A stretch of DNA of 64,000 nucleotides from Oceanicaulis sp052055585 (GTDB lineage Bacteria > Pseudomonadota > Alphaproteobacteria > Caulobacterales > Maricaulaceae): the NCBI RefSeq assembly GCF_052055585.1, contig NZ_CP170485.1:2604001-2668000 (forward strand), written 5' to 3'. A model generated the notes under the pieces. That model ran no database searches. It was not told the DNA's origin and saw only the letters and a program-made list of their open reading frames with translations. Numbering within the stretch: position 1 is the first letter of the stretch; every line of letters begins with the position of its first letter. The translations under genes were made by a program, and so were the position numbers. This document shows, in pieces, positions 8,286-15,367 of the stretch.

Positions 8286-10259
8286 CTACTCCTGTGAGTT
8301 GAGCGTTAGCTCGATCAGCACCGCGCCGTTCGCGGCCTGCGCGCCGGCTTGCGCATTGACCGAGGCGATTTCGCCGTTGGCTGCAGCGCTCAGGCGCATT
8401 TCCATTTTCATCGCTTCCATGACGACCAGCACATCGCCTGCCTTCACCTGATCGCCCGGCTTCACATTCACCGCCACCACGGCGCCCGAGACAGGCGCGA
8501 TGATTTTTGACGGATCAGACGCGGCGTCCGCGCCCCAGGGCGACGCCTCGGCGATAGCATTGATCTGCTCGCCCAAAGCGATATGAAGCGCGCCGTCCTG
8601 GCTGCGCGCCACATGAGCGCGGCGATCCACGCCATCGATGCGAAACGCGATCTCGCCGGGCTCGTCCTCGTCCAGAAGTTGGACCTGGCGCGGCGCGGCT
8701 TCGCCCTCGATAGCGACCGACACAGCCTCAGGCCCGATCTGTTCGACCCGAACCGTCATGGCCTCGCCATTAACGACCAGCGGCAGATCAAAGCCACTCA
8801 CCGAGCCCGAGCGGATCACCCCCGCCGGGGCCGCGCCCAGAAGGGCTGCCGCCAGCGCAATCGCGTTCGGGTCAGAGCCGGGTTTGGCAAAGGGGCCCGT
8901 CCCCTCTTCCGCCCAGAGATCGAGATCGGCGGTGCAGATCGCGCCCGTGCGGAAGGCTTCGCCATCCACCAGCGCCAGCAGGAAGTCGCGATTGGTCGTC
9001 ACGCCCAGCAACGGATCAGACTTCAGAGCCGCCCGTAGTGAGGCGATAGCCTCGTCCCGGCTGGCGCCTGTTCCGATGACCTTGGAGACCATCGGGTCGT
9101 AATCGGTCCCGATCATATCGCCGGTTTCGACACCTGCATCCACGCGCCCGCCCGCGCTCGACACATCGCCGTCATAGGCCAGGATCAGGCCCGATTGCGG
9201 CGCGAAGCCATTGAACGGGTCTTCGGCGTAGAGCCGCGCTTCAATGGCCCAGCCCTCGATCGTCACATCCGACTGGCTCAAGGGCAGCGGCGCGCCAGAG
9301 GCGATCTCGAACTGCCATTGCACCAGATTGGTTCTGGTCACTTCCTCGGTCACCGGATGCTCGACCTGCAGCCGGGTATTCATTTCGAGGAAGTAGTAGG
9401 CCCCGCTCTCATCGAGCAGGAATTCCACCGTGCCCGCGCCCACATAGCCCACGGCCTTGGCCGCGGCGACCGCGTCCGCGCCCATCTTCTCACGCAGCTC
9501 GGGGTTCACCGCCGGAGATGGCGCTTCCTCGATCACCTTCTGACGGCGACGCTGGGCCGAACAATCACGCTCTCCCAGATGGATGGAGTTGCCCTCAAGA
9601 TCCGCGAAGACCTGAATCTCCACATGGCGGCCGCGCTCGACGAATTTCTCGATCAGCACGGCGTCATCGCCAAAGGCCGATTTCGCTTCCCGGCGGGCCG
9701 AATTCAGCGCTTCAGCAAACTCGGCGGCGCTGCGCACAATCCGCATGCCGCGACCGCCACCACCCGCCACCGCCTTGATCAACAAGGGATAGCCAACCTT
9801 GTCCGCCTCGGCCTTGAGATTGGCGTCTGACTGGTCCTCGCCCTGCCAGCCCGGCAGGGTGGGCACGCCCGCCTTGATCATCAATTCCTTGGCGCGCGCC
9901 TTGTCCCCCATGGCGTCGATGGCTTCGGGAGGCGGGCCAATCCATACGAGCCCCGCCTCGATCACGGCGCGGGCAAAAGCGGCGTTCTCAGACAGGAAGC
10001 CATAGCCGGGATGGATCGCCTGAGCGCCGGTTTTCTTGGCCGCGTCCAGCACAGCGTCGATATTGAGATAACTTTCGCTGGCCAGCGCCGGGCCGATGCA
10101 AACCGACAGATCCGCCTGACGCACATGCAGGGCGCTCGCGTCCGCTTCAGAATAGACGGCGATCGCCGTGCGGCCGGAATCCCGCGCTTCATTCAGCACA
10201 CGGACGGCGATCTCGCCGCGGTTGGCGACCAGTACGCTGGAGAATGACTTCGCACTCAT
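8286..10259 (-). CDS. acyl-CoA carboxylase biotin-carboxylase / BCCP subunit (MCC- or geranyl-CoA-carboxylase-type alpha)
   Basis: Alpha subunit of a biotin-dependent acyl-CoA carboxylase, 657 residues. The biotin carboxylase domain fills about residues 6-450 with the ATP-grasp glycine loop KAVAGGGGRGMR and EMNTRLQVEHPVTE. A linker domain follows, and the C-terminal biotinyl domain has the biotinylated lysine in VVMEAMKMEM. This architecture is shared by methylcrotonyl-, geranyl- and propionyl-CoA carboxylases. A GTG at 10265 overlaps the hydratase stop, but the ATG at 10259 has GAGGAG eight bases upstream and is preferred. The carboxyltransferase partner is three genes upstream in the same operon. 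Gene order matches liuD/atuF positions, so a branched enoyl-CoA is the likely substrate. Choosing between methylcrotonyl- and geranyl-CoA is inference. Confidence 0.9.
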   Translation of the reverse strand: MSAKSFSSVLVANRGEIAVRVLNEARDSGRTAIAVYSEADASALHVRQADLSVCIGPALASESYLNIDAVLDAAKKTGAQAIHPGYGFLSENAAFARAVIEAGLVWIGPPPEAIDAMGDKARAKELMIKAGVPTLPGWQGEDQSDANLKAEADKVGYPLLIKAVAGGGGRGMRIVRSAAEFAEALNSARREAKSAFGDDAVLIEKFVERGRHVEIQVFADLEGNSIHLGERDCSAQRRRQKVIEEAPSPAVNPELREKMGADAVAAAKAVGYVGAGTVEFLLDESGAYYFLEMNTRLQVEHPVTEEVTRTNLVQWQFEIASGAPLPLSQSDVTIEGWAIEARLYAEDPFNGFAPQSGLILAYDGDVSSAGGRVDAGVETGDMIGTDYDPMVSKVIGTGASRDEAIASLRAALKSDPLLGVTTNRDFLLALVDGEAFRTGAICTADLDLWAEEGTGPFAKPGSDPNAIALAAALLGAAPAGVIRSGSVSGFDLPLVVNGEAMTVRVEQIGPEAVSVAIEGEAAPRQVQLLDEDEPGEIAFRIDGVDRRAHVARSQDGALHIALGEQINAIAEASPWGADAASDPSKIIAPVSGAVVAVNVKPGDQVKAGDVLVVMEAMKMEMRLSAAANGEIASVNAQAGAQAANGAVLIELTLNSQE

Positions 10260-10261
10260 AC

Positions 10262-11062
10262 TCACCGCTCCTCGGCCCAGCGGGCGGGACGCTTTTCAAG
10301 GAACGCTGTCATGCCTTCCGCCCCTTCTTCAGAGCGCGCCGCCCTGGCGAAAGCCATGGCGGCGTCCTTAACAAGGCTCGCCGGTTCTTCCAGCCGCGCC
10401 CGGCGCATCAGCGCCTTGGTCGTCGCGATGGCGTTGGGCGCGCCCTTGCGGATCTGTTTGAGCTCGGCCTCGAGCGCCGCTTCCAGCGCGCCGGTCTCAT
10501 GCACGGCATGGACAAGCCCGATCTTGAGCGCCGAACCTGCATCGAGCTTGCCGCCCGTAACCGCCAGGCGTCGCGCTTCGGAGTATCCCAAACGCTCCAC
10601 CAGGAAGGGCGCGATCTGGGCGGGCACGATCCCCAGCCCGGTTTCGGGCAGACGGAATAACGCCGTTTCAGACGCCAGCACCACATCGGCCACACAGGCG
10701 AGACCAAAGCCGCCGCCCATCACCGCACCCTCAACCACCGCCACCACGGGCAGGCCGGTGCTGGCATAGGCGACGCACAATTCACCAAAGCGCGCATTGA
10801 CGTTGGCGATCGGGTCAAAGCCCTCGCTGACGGGCTGGCCCTGAGCGGCGCCCATATCCTTGATGTCGCCGCCCGAGCAGAAATGCCCGCCCGCTCCGCG
10901 CAACACGATGGCGCGATCGCCCGCCTGTTCGGCGTCGGCCAGGGCGGCGATCAGCTCGTCCACCATCTCAAGCGACATGGCGTTGCGCATGTCGGGCCGG
11001 TTCAGCGTCACATGCAGAACCCGCGCGCAGCGCTCGACCAGAAGGGTCTGCGGAGCGGACAT
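10262..11062 (-). CDS. enoyl-CoA hydratase/isomerase (liuC / atuE position)
   Basis: Crotonase-fold protein of 266 residues. It has the first oxyanion strand GGHFCSGGDIKDMG and the second, EGAVMGGGFGLACVADVVLA, followed by FRLPETGLGIVPAQIAPFLV. The Glu in LPETGLG corresponds to a crotonase catalytic position. In a carboxylase-containing operon this enzyme would hydrate the carboxylated enoyl-CoA, as methylglutaconyl-CoA or isohexenylglutaconyl-CoA hydratases do. The segment LPETGLGIVPAQIAPF reminds me more of the AtuE type than of LiuC, from memory only. Its start lies 2 bp beyond the acyl-CoA dehydrogenase stop and its own stop overlaps the next reading frame, indicating translational coupling. 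Confidence 0.88.
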   Translation of the reverse strand: MSAPQTLLVERCARVLHVTLNRPDMRNAMSLEMVDELIAALADAEQAGDRAIVLRGAGGHFCSGGDIKDMGAAQGQPVSEGFDPIANVNARFGELCVAYASTGLPVVAVVEGAVMGGGFGLACVADVVLASETALFRLPETGLGIVPAQIAPFLVERLGYSEARRLAVTGGKLDAGSALKIGLVHAVHETGALEAALEAELKQIRKGAPNAIATTKALMRRARLEEPASLVKDAAMAFARAARSEEGAEGMTAFLEKRPARWAEER

Positions 11063-11064
11063 GA

Positions 11065-12234
11065 TTATGTGTTGCCTTCAGGCTTGCGACGCTTGGGCAG
11101 CGTGCCTTCGAGCTTGGCGATGATGCCGAGCATGATCTCGTCCGCGCCGCCGCCAATGGAGATCAGGCGACCATCGCGGAAAGAGCGGCTGACAAGATTG
11201 TCCGCCGTATAGCCCATGCCGCCCCAGAACTGCAGGCAGCTATCGGACACTTCACGCGCCAGACGGCCGCATTTGAGCTTGGCCATGGAGGCGAGTTTGG
11301 TGATGTCCTTGCCTTCGACGAAGTCATCCACGCAGCGATAGACGAGCGAGCGCAGCAGCTCGACTTCAGTGCGAAGCTCGGCCAGACGAAAATGGATAGC
11401 CTGATTGTCCAGCAGCGGCTGACCAAAAGCGTGACGGTCGCGCGTGTACTCGATGGTCAGGTCGATCTGCTTGTCGAGGTTCTTCAGCGAAGACGCCGCG
11501 CCATAGATGCGCTCTTCCTGGAATTGCAGCATCTGATAGATGAAGCCTGCGCCTTCATCACCGATGCGATAACGCTTGGGCACGCGCACATCATCAAAGA
11601 ACAGCTGGGCGGTGTCGGACGAGTGCATGCCGATCTTGTGGATCTTCTGCTTCTCGATCCCCGGCAGGTCCATCGGCACCATGATCAGCGACTTGCTCTC
11701 ATGGGGTTTGCCATCTGACGTGTTCGCCAGAAGGCAGCACCAATCCGCCTTCAGACCATTGGTGATCCACATCTTCGTGCCGTTGATGATGTAATCATCG
11801 CCATCCGACTTTGCGGTGGTCTTCACCGCTGCAACGTCAGACCCGCCACCGGGTTCGGAGACGCCGAGACAGCCCACCATATCTCCCGCAATCGCCGGCG
11901 CGAGGAATTGCTTGCGCAGCTCGTCCGAGCCAAACCGGGCCAGCGCCGGGGTGCACATATCAGTCTGCACACCGATGGCCATCGGCACGCCGCCGCAATT
12001 GATCATGCCCAGCTCTTCGGCGAGGACGAGTGAATAGGTCATGTCGAGCCCGGCGCCGCCAAACTCCTCGGGATAGCGCAGGCCGAGAAGGCCCAGATCG
12101 CCCATCTTCTTGAAGACCTCATGAGAGGGGAACTGATCGGCGGCCTCCCATTCGTCCACATACGGGTTGATGTCATTGGCGACGAACTTGGCGACCGTGT
12201 CGCGAAGCTGCTCGTGGGTCTCGGTGAACTGCAT
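11065..12234 (-). CDS. acyl-CoA dehydrogenase (liuA / atuD position)
   Basis: FAD-dependent alpha,beta-dehydrogenation of an acyl-CoA, 389 residues. The two family signatures are present: GCLGVSEPGGGSDVAAVKT with MWITNG (about 120-160), and QFWGGMGYTADNLVSRSFRDGRLISIGGGADEIM at the C-terminus. RHAFGQPLLDNQAIHFRLAEL is the flavin and substrate helix region. The N-terminus (MQFTETHEQLRDTVAKFV, then INPYVDEWEAADQFP) differs from what I recall of isovaleryl-CoA dehydrogenases and is closer to citronellyl-CoA-type enzymes. That is memory-based. It sits between the carboxyltransferase and hydratase genes. The product would be the branched enoyl-CoA that the biotin carboxylase acts on. Confidence 0.9.
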   Translation of the reverse strand: MQFTETHEQLRDTVAKFVANDINPYVDEWEAADQFPSHEVFKKMGDLGLLGLRYPEEFGGAGLDMTYSLVLAEELGMINCGGVPMAIGVQTDMCTPALARFGSDELRKQFLAPAIAGDMVGCLGVSEPGGGSDVAAVKTTAKSDGDDYIINGTKMWITNGLKADWCCLLANTSDGKPHESKSLIMVPMDLPGIEKQKIHKIGMHSSDTAQLFFDDVRVPKRYRIGDEGAGFIYQMLQFQEERIYGAASSLKNLDKQIDLTIEYTRDRHAFGQPLLDNQAIHFRLAELRTEVELLRSLVYRCVDDFVEGKDITKLASMAKLKCGRLAREVSDSCLQFWGGMGYTADNLVSRSFRDGRLISIGGGADEIMLGIIAKLEGTLPKRRKPEGNT

Positions 12235-12264
12235 TCTCGTCTCCTCCCGGCACGGGCCGCGTCT

Positions 12265-13875
12265 TTAGAACCGCGCGACTCCGAAGGTGTTGGGGTTGAG
12301 CTGGCGGGCGTCCGCTTCAGCACAGGTGTTCAGGCATTCGATCAGCACCGCGCGGGTGTCGCGCGGGTCGATAATTCCGTCATCCCAGAGCCGGGCTGTC
12401 GCAAAGAGCGCCTGGCTCTGCTCATCAAGGCTCTGGGTGATCATGGCGCTCATCTGGGCGAGCGCCTCTTCGTCCGTATCGATCCCGGCGCGCGCATTCT
12501 TGCCGCGGGTGACGATCTCCATCACTTTCGCGGCCTGCGCCCCGCCCATCACCGCGGTGCGGGCAGTGGGCCAGGCGAAGATGAACCGCGGATCAAAGCC
12601 GCGCCCGCACATGCCGTAATTGCCCGCGCCAAAGCTGCCGCCCAGAACAATGGTGATCTTGGGCACGCGGGCATTCGCCACCGCCTGGATCATCTTGGAG
12701 CCATGCTTGACCGCGCCTGCGCGCTCCGCCGCCGAGCCGACCATGTAGCCGGTGGTGTTCTGCAGGAAGACGATCGGCGTGCCGGACTGATCACACAGCT
12801 GGATGAACTGACCCGCCTTGGTCGAGCCTTCAGGCTGGATCGGGCCATTATTGCCAATGATTCCGACGATCTGACCGCCTATGCGGGCATGCCCGCACAC
12901 GGTTTCAGAGCCATAGCGCGCCTTGAATTCGAGAAAATCCGAGCCGTCCACGACCCGCGCGATCACATCCTTGACGTCATAGGGTGTGCGATCATCGGCC
13001 GGCACCACGCCCATCAGCTCTTCGGCGTCATAGACGGGCGCATCTCCGCCGCCGGATGGCGTGGCCGGGGACCAGTTGAGCTTGTCCATGATCTCGCGCG
13101 CATAGGCGAGCGCCTGAGCGTCATCCTCGGCGACATACTCGCCAAGCCCGGTCACTTCACCATGTAGATCGGCGCCGCCCAGACTTTCATCATCAGCGTC
13201 CTCACCAATCGCGGCTTTGACCAGCGGCGGGCCCGCGAGGAAGATTTTCGACTTCTCGCGCACCAGTACGACGTAATCGCTCATCCCCGGCAGATAGGCG
13301 CCGCCCGCTGTCGAGCTGCCGTGCACAACCGCGATCTGGGGAATGCCCGCCGCGCTCAGACGCGCCTGATTGGCGAAGCTGCGGCCGCCATCCACAAAGA
13401 TTTCCGCCTGATACAGAAGATTCGCGCCGCCTGATTCCACCAGATGGATCATGGGCAGCTTGTTCTGCAGGGCGATTTCCTGGGCCCGCAGGGATTTCTT
13501 CAATCCCATGGGCGCGACCGTGCCGCCCTTGATGGCGCTGTCAGACGCCGAGATCACGCAGCGCTTGCCCGCCACGACGCCAATACCGACAACCGCGCCG
13601 CCGCCAGAGGCGCCTCGCCCGCCATCATCGTCATGCATTTTAAGACCGGCCAGCGGCGCAATCTCGAGAAAGGGCGCATCCCGATCGACCAGACGCGCCA
13701 CGCGTTCGCGCGGCAGAAGCTGGCCGCGCTCTTCAAAGCGGTCCTTTTTGGCGGCGGAATTGGCCCGTACCTGCTCTTCCGCAGCGCGCACGCTGGCGAG
13801 CTTTTCACTCATGGCGGCATGGGCGGCCTTGAATTCATCCGACCCCGGATTGAGACGGCTGGTCAGCACGCTCAT
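12265..13875 (-). CDS. acyl-CoA carboxylase carboxyltransferase subunit (MCC- or geranyl-CoA-carboxylase-type beta)
   Basis: Beta subunit (536 residues) that moves CO2 from biotin onto a branched enoyl-CoA. Both crotonase-like halves are present. GGTVAPMGLKKSLRAQEIA, PMIHLVESGGANLLYQ, GSSTAGGAYLPGMSDY and FLAGPPLVKAA mark the CoA-binding half; IVFLQNTTGYMVG and GSFGAGNYGMCGRGFDPRFIFAWP mark the biotin half. The stretch GLKMHDDDGGRGASGGGAVVG lacks the NLYGGI-type sequence I recall from methylcrotonyl-CoA carboxylase, and IFVDGGRSFANQA replaces the longer FGRIFYNQA-like segment. Both lean to geranyl-CoA carboxylase (AtuC) or another long-chain variant. Its start overlaps the SDR stop by 4 bp (ATGA). 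Subunit identity is firm; substrate is inference. Confidence 0.9.
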   Translation of the reverse strand: MSVLTSRLNPGSDEFKAAHAAMSEKLASVRAAEEQVRANSAAKKDRFEERGQLLPRERVARLVDRDAPFLEIAPLAGLKMHDDDGGRGASGGGAVVGIGVVAGKRCVISASDSAIKGGTVAPMGLKKSLRAQEIALQNKLPMIHLVESGGANLLYQAEIFVDGGRSFANQARLSAAGIPQIAVVHGSSTAGGAYLPGMSDYVVLVREKSKIFLAGPPLVKAAIGEDADDESLGGADLHGEVTGLGEYVAEDDAQALAYAREIMDKLNWSPATPSGGGDAPVYDAEELMGVVPADDRTPYDVKDVIARVVDGSDFLEFKARYGSETVCGHARIGGQIVGIIGNNGPIQPEGSTKAGQFIQLCDQSGTPIVFLQNTTGYMVGSAAERAGAVKHGSKMIQAVANARVPKITIVLGGSFGAGNYGMCGRGFDPRFIFAWPTARTAVMGGAQAAKVMEIVTRGKNARAGIDTDEEALAQMSAMITQSLDEQSQALFATARLWDDGIIDPRDTRAVLIECLNTCAEADARQLNPNTFGVARF

Positions 13876-14771
13876 GACTCAGCACCCTCGCCACGCAACA
13901 CCGCCGGGTCGACCGCGCGGTGGAAGCCGTTGAAGACGTCCGAATTGTTGTGGGGCGTCAGTGGGTAGTGACGCTCGCCCAAAGGCGCGCCGCCATCTAC
14001 CTGCATCTGGACGCCGGTGATGAAGGCCGCGCCCGGCGACAAGAGGAAAGTCACCGCCGCCGACACTTCGGCTTCAGAGCCCATACGCTGGGCGGGCAAA
14101 TTCTGTTTCAGCATGGGAATGATCGCGCGAAAGGCGCCGCCATAGGTGTCCATGCCGGAACTGGCGATCCAGCCCGGAGACACGGCGTTCACACGCACGC
14201 CCTTGGGGGCCCATTCAAAAGCGAGGGTCTTAGTGAGGTTTTCCATCCCCGCCCGCGCCGCGCCCGAATGGGCCATGCCCGGCATGCCGTGATGCATGTC
14301 TGCGGTGATGTTGACGATGGCGCCGCCATGTTCGGCCATCGAGGCCTTGAACACTTCCCGGCTCATCAGGAATCCGCCCGTCAGATTGGTCGCGATCACC
14401 GCGTCCCAACCCTTCTTGGAGATGTCCTCGGCATTGGCGGGGAATTGCCCGCCTGCATTGTTCACGAGGCCATGGATGCGACCATGGCGCTTGGCCATGC
14501 CTGCGACCGCCGCTGAGACCGCGTCTTCATCGCGAATGTCAAACGATGCTGTTTCGCACGAGCCGCCATCCCCGGAGATTTCCTCCGCCACCGCAGCGAG
14601 CTTGTCGGGCTTGCGCCCTGTCAAAATGGCATGGGCGCCCAGAGCGGTCAGCTCATGGGCGATGCAGCGGCCAATTCCCGAACCGCCGCCCGTCACAATG
14701 ATGACCTGTCCCTTGAACAGGTCATCGCGAAACACGCTGTCATAGCGGGCGTGCGTGGCGTTATCGCTCAT
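13872..14771 (-). CDS. short-chain dehydrogenase/reductase, trans-2-enoyl-CoA / 2,4-dienoyl-CoA reductase-like
   Basis: A 299-residue Rossmann-fold SDR and first gene of the catabolic operon. The coenzyme motif is VTGGGSGIG, followed by NNAGGQFP. The canonical catalytic YxxxK is not present: at that place the sequence reads HSGAARAGMENLTK, giving Ser and Arg at the usual Tyr and Lys positions. I recall the same GAARAG pattern, followed by NLTK and EWA, from peroxisomal trans-2-enoyl-CoA reductases. It also has an extended C-terminal tail (HYPLTPHNNSDVFNG). The likely role is reduction of an enoyl- or dienoyl-CoA in branched-chain breakdown. The ATG at 14771 has GGGAGGAG upstream. The next gene starts within its stop codon. 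Confidence 0.82.
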   Translation of the reverse strand: MSDNATHARYDSVFRDDLFKGQVIIVTGGGSGIGRCIAHELTALGAHAILTGRKPDKLAAVAEEISGDGGSCETASFDIRDEDAVSAAVAGMAKRHGRIHGLVNNAGGQFPANAEDISKKGWDAVIATNLTGGFLMSREVFKASMAEHGGAIVNITADMHHGMPGMAHSGAARAGMENLTKTLAFEWAPKGVRVNAVSPGWIASSGMDTYGGAFRAIIPMLKQNLPAQRMGSEAEVSAAVTFLLSPGAAFITGVQMQVDGGAPLGERHYPLTPHNNSDVFNGFHRAVDPAVLRGEGAES

Positions 14772-14837
14772 CTTGCGCCCGTCTCCTCCCTGACTGGTCC
14801 GGTCTGTGTCCGCCGGTGTGATCAGAGCTTCGCAGGG

Positions 14838-14855
14838 CTTAACGTATACGTCAAG
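14838..14855. promoter_or_regulatory. probable MerR-family (LiuR-like) operator
   Basis: An 18-bp dyad, CTTAACGTA-TACGTCAAG. The two 9-bp arms match at 8 of 9 positions when one is reverse-complemented (CTTAACGTA against CTTGACGTA). It lies in the 140-bp divergent region, 67 bp from the operon start and 57 bp from the regulator start. MerR proteins bind dyads within stretched promoters, and I recall LiuR sites built on paired ACGT cores, which fits. On the minus strand the site contains TTGACG, a good -35, but I see no convincing -10. The dyad is seen directly; the identity of the binding protein is inference. Confidence 0.65.
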
Positions 14856-14911
14856 CACATCTTGTTTGCGGAAACGCAACAGCGTATGAAGGGGTGAACA
14901 AGGACAGGCTC

Positions 14912-15331
14912 ATGACCCACGCCCCTGATACACAAAGCAACCGCGCCCTCTATGGCATCGCCGATCTGGCCGAGGCCTTTTCGATCACCACGCGGACCAT
15001 TCGTTTTTATGAAGACAAGGGACTTCTGACGCCCCAACGCGTGGGCGGCCAGCGGGTCTACACCGAAGCGGACAAGAAACGTCTCGCCCTGATCCTGCGC
15101 GCCAAGACCATCGGCACCAAGCTCAGCGACATCAAGACCTTCCTTGAGCTCTATGGCCAGGAAGGCGAGGGCCGGGTGCGCCAGCTCGAATTCGTCATCG
15201 ACATGACGGCGCAGGAAATCGCGCGGCTGGAAGAGAAAAAGGCCGAGATCGAAACCACGCTCAATGAATTGCGCGTGATCCACGAAGGCTCGAAGGCGCG
15301 CCTCGCCAAACGCCGCAATACGGCGGACTAG
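14912..15331 (+). CDS. MerR-family transcriptional regulator (LiuR-like)
   Basis: A 139-residue DNA-binding regulator. The N-terminal winged-helix motif reads IADLAEAFSITTRTIRFYEDKGLLTPQR, followed by RVYTEADKKRLALILRAKTIG. A C-terminal coiled-coil dimerisation helix runs at about 95-125 (IDMTAQEIARLEEKKAEIETTLNEL region). It has no cysteine pattern for metal binding, so an organic or acyl-CoA-type effector is likelier. The ATG at 14912 is preferred, with AAGGA seven bases upstream; a GTG at 14894 has poor spacing. It is divergent from the branched acyl-CoA operon with an 18-bp dyad between them, the usual arrangement of LiuR and the liu genes. A T-run terminator follows directly at 15341. 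Confidence 0.85.
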   Translation: MTHAPDTQSNRALYGIADLAEAFSITTRTIRFYEDKGLLTPQRVGGQRVYTEADKKRLALILRAKTIGTKLSDIKTFLELYGQEGEGRVRQLEFVIDMTAQEIARLEEKKAEIETTLNELRVIHEGSKARLAKRRNTAD

Positions 15332-15340
15332 GCGCGCCCT

Positions 15341-15367
15341 GTCGCCTCGACTAGGCGACGCTTTTTG
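15341..15367 (+). terminator. intrinsic terminator of the MerR-family gene
   Basis: Perfect 7-bp stem GTCGCCT / AGGCGAC with a 5-base loop, followed by GCTTTTTG on the plus strand. It starts 10 bases after the regulator stop and overlaps the last codons and stop of the convergent chemoreceptor gene. Confidence 0.75.
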
